Source: Planctomycetota bacterium (GTDB taxonomy: Bacteria > Planctomycetota > Phycisphaerae > Phycisphaerales > SM1A02). From it: 5,153 nt of DNA. The notes under the pieces were generated by a model. The model was not told the origin of the DNA and ran no database searches. It saw only the letters and a program-made list of their open reading frames with translations. Positions 1 to 3,896 of the stretch are shown in pieces; position 1 is the first letter of the stretch, and every line of letters starts with the position of its first letter. The translations under genes and the position numbers were made by a program. Location of the stretch: NCBI GenBank assembly GCA_027295435.1, contig JAPUKX010000312.1:1-5153 (forward strand). The letters are read 5' to 3'.

Positions 1-1
1 C

Positions 2-790
2 CCACCCGGCAGAACATTTCAGCGTTTCATTTTCGGGCGCATTAATGAGAGCAACCAGATCGCGTTCGCGGGATTCCTCAATACGGATGAAATATTTGGC
101 AGCCAAGAGGGTATCTGGTGGGAACGAAACGGCGTTTTGGAGTTGCTCGTCGCTCAAGATCTTCCCGTGCCCGGCATACCCGGCGCGGTGTTCTCTGATC
201 TCGGATTCCCAGGATTGCGCGACGATGGCTCTCTCATCTTTGTTGCCGAGTTCGAGGGTTCTGGAATTGACTTCTCCAATGATTTTGCTGTGTTCCGATC
301 GGACCCTGAAGGCTCAACCGACATCATCCTACGTACTGGCGACTTCGTCGAGATCATCGACGACGAAGGCAATAGCGACATTAGGCAAGTCTCGCCGGTG
401 TTCGGCCTTGGCGCTGGAATATCCGACACAGGTGAGCGAGTTTTCGAAATATTCTTCGTCGATGGATCCTCGGGCATCTACACAGCAAATATTTTGCGTG
501 GTAAACAGCCCGTACCCGGCGACATCACCGGCCCGGGCGGTGTGCCCGACGGATGCGTTGATGCCTTTGACCTGGGCGCGATGCTCGGCGCGTGGTGCTC
601 CGCCGTCAACGACCCGAACCGGCCGAGCCCACCGTGCGAGAACTGCATCCCCGCGAATCTCGCCCTGGCGGACATCTCCGGTGCGGCCAATGTGCCGGAT
701 GGGTGCATCGATGCGTTTGACCTGGCGAAGCTGCTTGCCGAGTGGTGCTCCGTCGCCGGCGGCAACCCCTGCGGCACTTGCGGCCCGTAG
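2..790 (+). CDS. Exported beta-rich NxxGxxAF-type repeat protein with paired C-terminal dockerin-like repeats (5' partial)
   Basis: The frame is open from the window edge to TAG at 788-790 (262 codons), so the start and any signal peptide lie upstream; the TTG at 137 is only an internal codon. Residues 1-165 (counted from the edge) hold about three degenerate copies of a roughly 55-residue beta unit. Its cores are 'INESNQIAFAG' (14-24), 'DDGSLIFVAEF' and 'DTGERVFEIFF', each followed by a 'GIW/GIY' strand. This resembles the NxxGxxAF tandem-repeat proteins of planctomycetes and other environmental bacteria. Residues 173-200 and 223-250 are two dockerin-like units with an Asp-rich calcium loop and a 'DAFDL...LL.(A/E)WCS' helix, separated by a Cys-containing linker (PCENC) and ending in PCGTCG. 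Such tails are common on planctomycete extracellular proteins. I infer export and attachment or assembly outside the cytoplasm. No enzymatic domain is visible and the specific function is unknown. Confidence 0.85.
   Translation, partial: PPGRTFQRFIFGRINESNQIAFAGFLNTDEIFGSQEGIWWERNGVLELLVAQDLPVPGIPGAVFSDLGFPGLRDDGSLIFVAEFEGSGIDFSNDFAVFRSDPEGSTDIILRTGDFVEIIDDEGNSDIRQVSPVFGLGAGISDTGERVFEIFFVDGSSGIYTANILRGKQPVPGDITGPGGVPDGCVDAFDLGAMLGAWCSAVNDPNRPSPPCENCIPANLALADISGAANVPDGCIDAFDLAKLLAEWCSVAGGNPCGTCGP
518..751 (+). repeat. Tandem dockerin-like repeats within the first gene
   Basis: Two copies of a 28-residue unit are encoded at 518-601 and 668-751. Both follow the pattern D-I-(T/S)-G-x-x-x-V-P-D-G-C-(V/I)-D-A-F-D-L, then a short helix ending in W-C-S. 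The Asp residues at loop positions 1, 10, 14 and 17 fit an EF-hand-like calcium loop as in type I dockerins, although position 3 is Thr or Ser rather than Asp or Asn. Each copy has a Cys in the loop (DGC) and one after the Trp (WCS), which is unusual for classical dockerins and suggests disulfides in an oxidising compartment. Confidence 0.75.
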
Positions 791-791
791 G

Positions 792-840
792 GGCGCGACG
801 CAGCCACGTCTCTGCGCGCACGGTGGGTTGAGGTCGCGCC
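792..840 (+). terminator. Possible stem-loop just after the first gene
   Basis: A perfect 8-bp inverted repeat, GGCGCGAC (792-799) and GTCGCGCC (833-840), begins 2 bp after the stop codon. The 33-nt loop contains a smaller CCAC/GTGG pair (804-807 with 823-826). There is no U-tract downstream, so it does not fit a classical intrinsic terminator. It could be a 3'-end stabilising hairpin, a weak terminator, or chance in GC-rich DNA. Confidence 0.3.
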
Positions 841-874
841 GGCACGCACGAGTTGGTCAAAGATACGCCTCGAT

Positions 875-900
875 GCGCTTTCGAACCGGTTACTTAGCGC
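875..900. promoter_or_regulatory. Dyad GCGCT-N4-AACCGGTT-N4-AGCGC
   Basis: An 8-bp palindrome AACCGGTT (884-891) sits exactly at the centre of a second pair of arms, GCGCT (875-879) and AGCGC (896-900). This gives a 26-bp element with one common axis. Such nested symmetry fits a binding site for a dimeric regulator, but no regulator gene is nearby. With the 921-932 palindrome it forms two dyads whose centres are 39 bp apart. The function is inferred only. Confidence 0.25.
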
Positions 901-920
901 GAGTTGCGCGGAGATAAGCC

Positions 921-932
921 TCGGTTAACCGA
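921..932. promoter_or_regulatory. Perfect 12-bp palindrome TCGGTTAACCGA
   Basis: The palindrome is exact and is flanked by ATAA (914-917) and TTAT (935-938), which are also complementary but offset by one base (3 versus 2 spacer bases). The whole forms an imperfect dyad of about 25 bp. It is AT-richer than its surroundings. It could be an operator or a hairpin; it is about 370 bp from the MATE start, far for a direct operator of that gene. Confidence 0.25.
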
Positions 933-979
933 AGTTATAGCGCACGCGGGATGGCTGGCGCGCGCTGAATGGCCCGCAC

Positions 980-1088
980 GGCCGCCTGGGCGCGCGCAAC
1001 AAGGGCCGACCCTCACGTGTACCTCAGAATCAAGGCTCCCGGCAGCGCGAGATGCGCCCGTCTCGATGCTGCGCGCGCCTGGGTGGTC
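980..1088 (+). ncRNA. Candidate structured RNA or long 5' leader element upstream of the MATE gene
   Basis: Bases 980-998 pair with 1070-1088 without interruption over 19 positions: 15 Watson-Crick and 4 G-U pairs (981/1087, 984/1084, 987/1081, 988/1080) when read as + strand RNA. The ten innermost pairs, GGCGCGCGCA with TGCGCGCGCC, are perfect. Inside the helix are AGGG-CCGA-CCCT (1002-1013) and a 7-bp stem CGAGATG/CGTCTCG (1048-1054 with 1059-1065) closed by a 4-nt loop. The latter can be extended by GCAGC/GCTGC (1042-1046 with 1068-1072), which would compete with the end of the long helix. On the - strand the four wobble pairs become A-C mismatches, so any RNA would be on +. It matches no riboswitch I recognise. 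The GC-rich composition raises the chance of accidental pairing. Confidence 0.25.
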
Positions 1089-1272
1089 CTTCGCGGAGCG
1101 CCCCTGGCGAGCGCGCCAAGCGGATCGTAAACTTGCTGCAGCCGGGCCCGGCGCGGTTGGGGTGGTTGACCGGCTTGGGCAGATCGGCGGTCTTGCCCGT
1201 CATCGGCTCGGGATGTGAAAGAAATCGCGGGGCGATCAATGCGGCGTTGAGGTCCCGTCACCCAAACGCGGC

Positions 1273-1278
1273 TACGAT
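1273..1278 (+). promoter_or_regulatory. Possible -10 element (TACGAT) of the MATE gene
   Basis: TACGAT matches the -10 consensus at four of six positions and lies 27 bp before the ATG, giving a short leader. A TTGAGG at 1247-1252 could be a -35, but the 20-bp gap is longer than normal. If this is the true promoter, the structured region at 980-1088 would not be part of the MATE leader. Confidence 0.25.
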
Positions 1279-1305
1279 CCGCGTCCCTTTGGATCAACGA
1301 CACCC

Positions 1306-2877
1306 ATGGCTGATCGGCAGGCACAGCTCCAAGTTGACTCCCGCGCGAGGGGTGTCCGGCCGCTCTGGGAGGTGTGGGCCATCGCCTGGCCGATCGTGGT
1401 GACCATGACCAGCTACACGGTCATGCAGTTCGTGGACAAGCTGATGGTCGCCCAGGTCGGCCCGCTCCAAGTGGCGGCGCAGGGCAACGGCGGTATCTGG
1501 GCGTTCGCTCCGATTGGGTTCATTTTGGGGGCGCTGACGGTCGTCAATACCTACGTCAGTCAGAACCTCGGCGCCGGGACACCGGGCAACGGCCCGAAGT
1601 ACGCCTGGGCCGCGATGTGGCTGAGCGTCGGCGCGTGGGTGTTGTTGTTGCTGCCCTGGGCGGCCTGCCTGCCCTGGCTGTTCTCATCAATGGGACACGG
1701 TGACGAGCTGCTTCGCCTGGAGACCGGCTACGGGCAGATCCTGCTGCTGGGGGCCGTGCTGCTGCTGGCCAGCCGGGGGTTGAACCACTACTTCTTCGGT
1801 TTGCATCGTCCAAGGATCGTGACGCTGGCCGCGATCGTCGGCAACATCGTCAACGGCGTGGCGAACTACGTGTTGATCTTCGGCTCCGAAGGTTTCCCCG
1901 CGTGGGGTCTGCCCGGTGTGCCGGGCGTGCCGGCGATGGGGTTGTTCGGGGCCGCGGTGGGCACGATCATCGGGACGGCGGTCGAGCTGGCGATTCCGCT
2001 GGCGGTGTTCCTTGGCCCGAAGATGCACCGGGAGCTGGGCTCGCGACGGCCCTGGCGGATTCAACTCTCGCCTATCCGGGATGTGATCAAGCTTGGCTGG
2101 CCGGCGGCGGTGCAGTTCGGCAATGAGATCGTCTGTTGGTCGATCTTCATGTCCGTCCTGGTCGGCATGTTCGGCGAGGCTCACATGACCGCCGGCTGGA
2201 TTGCACTGGGATACATGCACCTGAGCTTCATGCCCGCGATCGGTTTCTCGGTGGCGGTCAGCTCGCTGGTGGGGAAGTACATCGGGGCCGGCCAACCCGA
2301 CATCGCCGTGGCTCGTGCCCGCCTCGGCCTGGCCCTGGCTGTGGTGTACATGAGCATTTGCGGGCTGCTCTTCTTCGTGTTCCGACACCAGTTGATCGGC
2401 TTCTTCGTCGCCGGCAAGGACCTCTCGCCCGAACGGGCCCAGGAGATCATCACCATCGGCGGCAAGCTCATGATCTGCGCCGCCGTATTCCAGACCGTCG
2501 ATGCGTTCGGTATCACCTACACCGGTGCCCTGCGCGGGGCGGGCGACACCGTCTGGCCGGGCATCGTGACGATCATCTTCAGTTGGCTGTTCATCGTGGC
2601 CGGCGGATGGTTGATGATCGTGACTTGGCCGCAGTTGGGATCAATTGGTCCCTGGATTGCCGCGTCGGCGTACATCATCATCTACGGCATCACGATGTCG
2701 TGGCGGTTCGAGACCGGCCGGTGGCGGTCGATCAAGCTGCTGGAGCCGCGTGCGCGAGATGCGGCGCAGGTGGCTCCGATCGGCCCGGGCCCGCCCGCCA
2801 CCGACCCCGACGCGGCCGTGCGCGACCTCGCCGAGTCGATGGTCGATCCCACCGCGCCAGACAGCGCCACCGAATAG
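1306..2877 (+). CDS. MATE-family multidrug/organic cation efflux antiporter
   Basis: This 523-residue inner-membrane protein is a complete MATE transporter, a family that exports cationic or otherwise toxic organic compounds in exchange for Na+ or H+. Two homologous six-helix halves are visible, about residues 22-235 and 255-470. TM1 carries 'QFVDKLMVAQVG' (41-52), with the acidic residue usual at that spot. The half-repeat motifs are 'SQNLGAG' (85-91) and 'GKYIGAGQPDIAVA' (323-336), and the late loop has 'GALRGAGDT' (407-415). Two features are longer than usual: a Gly/Pro loop 'GLPGVPGVPAMG' (201-212) between helices 5 and 6, and an acidic, Pro-rich, probably disordered cytoplasmic tail from about 478. 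These take it beyond the usual 440-480 residues. The ATG start suits the family N-terminus, but no Shine-Dalgarno sequence is evident. The substrate cannot be told from sequence. Confidence 0.93.
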   Translation: MADRQAQLQVDSRARGVRPLWEVWAIAWPIVVTMTSYTVMQFVDKLMVAQVGPLQVAAQGNGGIWAFAPIGFILGALTVVNTYVSQNLGAGTPGNGPKYAWAAMWLSVGAWVLLLLPWAACLPWLFSSMGHGDELLRLETGYGQILLLGAVLLLASRGLNHYFFGLHRPRIVTLAAIVGNIVNGVANYVLIFGSEGFPAWGLPGVPGVPAMGLFGAAVGTIIGTAVELAIPLAVFLGPKMHRELGSRRPWRIQLSPIRDVIKLGWPAAVQFGNEIVCWSIFMSVLVGMFGEAHMTAGWIALGYMHLSFMPAIGFSVAVSSLVGKYIGAGQPDIAVARARLGLALAVVYMSICGLLFFVFRHQLIGFFVAGKDLSPERAQEIITIGGKLMICAAVFQTVDAFGITYTGALRGAGDTVWPGIVTIIFSWLFIVAGGWLMIVTWPQLGSIGPWIAASAYIIIYGITMSWRFETGRWRSIKLLEPRARDAAQVAPIGPGPPATDPDAAVRDLAESMVDPTAPDSATE

Positions 2878-2883
2878 CCGGGC

Positions 2884-2912
2884 TTGTCCGGGGGCAGGGA
2901 CACCGATACAGT
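2884..2912 (+). promoter_or_regulatory. Possible sigma-70-like promoter for the alpha-CTD/SpoIID gene pair
   Basis: TTGTCC (2884-2889) and TACAGT (2907-2912) each match four of six consensus bases and are separated by exactly 17 bp. Transcription would begin about 35-40 bp before the GTG at 2957. It lies directly after the MATE stop codon, and no intrinsic terminator is seen between them, so readthrough from the MATE gene is also possible. Confidence 0.35.
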
Positions 2913-2945
2913 GATCCCATTGCGGTGGTTGACCAAATCGAAATC

Positions 2946-2949
2946 GGAG
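2946..2949 (+). promoter_or_regulatory. Ribosome binding site GGAG that decides the start of the alpha-CTD protein
   Basis: GGAG ends 7 bases before the GTG at 2957, a normal spacing, but only 1 base before the in-frame TTG at 2951. The GTG is therefore the better start, and the protein begins M-T-Q-D rather than M-A-V-T. Confidence 0.55.
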
Positions 2950-2956
2950 CTTGGCT

Positions 2957-3886
2957 GTGACTCAAGACGTACTTGATACGATCATCGGTTCTCGTGAAGC
3001 GGCGGCTGATCCCCAGGCGGCGCAGGCCCACTACCAGGCGGCCCTTGCCGCGGAAGCCAACGGCCAGCGCGAAGCGGCCATTGACGAGCTTCGCCAGGCC
3101 ATGCAGCGCGGCGACAATCCGGAGCATCAGTTCAAGCTCGCCTATCTGCTGGATCTGGTCGGCGAGGAGGACGAGGCGGTCGCGGTGTATGAGCAGCTGT
3201 GCGCTCGGGATCAGCCTCACATCAACGCCCTGCTGAACCTGTCGGTGGTCTATGAAGACCGCGGGCAGATCAACGAGGCTGAGAAATGTCTCAGGCAGAT
3301 CCTGGACACCAACCCGAATCACCAGCGGGCCCGCGAGTACATGAAGGACGTGCAGGGTTCCCGCAACATGTTTTATGATGAAGAGCACGCCCGGGACTTG
3401 GTGAAGCGCAATGCTCTGCTCGACACGCCGGTGACCGATTTTGAGCTTTCGGTTCGTGCTCGCAACTGCCTCAAGAAGATGCAGATTCGCTCACTGGGCG
3501 ATCTGCTTCGGATCAGCGAGGCCGAGCTGCTGAGCTATAAGAACTTCGGTGAGACCTCGTTGACCGAGATTCGGACCATGCTTGCGGTCAAGGGACTTCG
3601 GCTCGGCCAGGGTCTCGAAGGGCAATACACCTGGGCGCGCAAGCAGATCTACGATCAGCTTCGGGGCAGGGCTCCCGAGGGGCTGCTCGGCAAGTCGATC
3701 TCGGTGCTGGAGCTTTCCGTTCGTGCGCGAAAGGCGCTGCAACACCTGGGCATTCAGACCCTGGGAGATGTCGCGACTCGAACCGAGGCGGAGCTGATGG
3801 GTGTGAAGAACTTCGGCGCCACGAGTCTCACCGAAATCACGTTGAAGCTTACTGAGTATGGCCTGAAACTGCGAACACTTGAGTAG
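2957..3886 (+). CDS. TPR protein with two tandem RNA polymerase alpha C-terminal domains
   Basis: The product is 309 residues, predicted cytoplasmic, with no signal peptide or membrane segment. Residues 22-122 form about three TPR units ('AHYQAALAAEANGQREAAI', 'LAYLLDLVGEEDEAVAVYE', 'LNLSVVYEDRGQINEAEKC'), followed by a charged linker. Residues 153-218 and 242-309 are two alpha-CTD helix-hairpin-helix folds, about 30 of 57 aligned positions identical by hand count. Copy 1 keeps the DNA-contact residues known from E. coli alpha (R265, N268, C269) as R167, N170, C171. Copy 2 keeps the Arg (R256) but has Lys-Ala (259-260). Both keep the G...S..E of 'NFGxTSLTEI', with Thr where E. coli has K298. 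The alpha N-terminal assembly domain is absent, so this is not RpoA. I infer a transcription-associated adaptor that binds DNA or polymerase partners through the alpha-CTDs and a protein through the TPRs. Related TPR/alpha-CTD proteins occur in planctomycetes, with role unknown as far as I know. Confidence 0.9.
   Translation: MTQDVLDTIIGSREAAADPQAAQAHYQAALAAEANGQREAAIDELRQAMQRGDNPEHQFKLAYLLDLVGEEDEAVAVYEQLCARDQPHINALLNLSVVYEDRGQINEAEKCLRQILDTNPNHQRAREYMKDVQGSRNMFYDEEHARDLVKRNALLDTPVTDFELSVRARNCLKKMQIRSLGDLLRISEAELLSYKNFGETSLTEIRTMLAVKGLRLGQGLEGQYTWARKQIYDQLRGRAPEGLLGKSISVLELSVRARKALQHLGIQTLGDVATRTEAELMGVKNFGATSLTEITLKLTEYGLKLRTLE
3413..3883 (+). repeat. Internal duplication: alpha-CTD copies 1 and 2
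   Basis: Copy 1 is encoded at 3413-3610 and copy 2 at 3680-3883, with a 23-residue linker rich in charged and aromatic residues. The most alike stretches are 'ELSVRAR', 'LGD', 'EAEL', 'KNFG' and 'TSLTEI'. The level of divergence suggests an old duplication with separate specialisation rather than a recent copy. Confidence 0.85.
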
Positions 3887-3896
3887 CCTTTTCACG

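Larger units (their letters stand above)
791..1305. other. 515-bp intergenic region without a convincing gene
   Basis: No reading frame here gives a recognisable protein. The frames that are open either run deep into the MATE gene or encode Arg/Pro/Ala-rich sequence typical of GC-rich shadows. No tRNA, rRNA, tmRNA or RNase P signature was seen. What it does hold is symmetry: a post-gene stem-loop (792-840), two dyads (875-900 and 921-932), a long-range helix (980-998 with 1070-1088), and a 12-bp palindrome GCCGGGCCCGGC at 1141-1152. There is also a hairpin at 1177-1198 (GGGCA-GA with TC-t-TGCCC, one bulged base) and a possible promoter element near 1273. The stretch from about 1100 to 1240 shows strong G/C preference at every third base, a possible trace of coding sequence. 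Confidence 0.6.

Noticed and set aside
870..900. Possible tRNA T-arm on the - strand (GGTTCGAAA)
   Set aside because: The bases around it do not form the 5-bp T-stem, and no acceptor or anticodon arm can be built.
45..917. Long + strand open frame overlapping the first gene
   Set aside because: It is a shadow: Arg/Ser/Pro-rich with no domain, while frame 2 of the same DNA encodes clear beta repeats and dockerin-like units.
1687..2388. 233-codon open frame on the - strand inside the MATE gene
   Set aside because: The product is rich in His, Arg and Gln in the pattern expected from antisense reading of hydrophobic codons.
2878..2900. Possible terminator after the MATE gene (CCGGG...CCGGG)
   Set aside because: The two CCGGG blocks are direct rather than inverted repeats, and no T-tract follows.
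2136..2960. 274-codon + strand frame overlapping the MATE gene and the following spacer
   Set aside because: The composition is Arg/His/Gly-rich and no motif is present; the MATE frame explains the same DNA.
2957..3886. RpoA itself (RNA polymerase alpha subunit)
   Set aside because: The N-terminal dimerisation and assembly domain is missing and replaced by TPRs, and the alpha-CTD is duplicated. The neighbours are also not the usual ribosomal protein genes.
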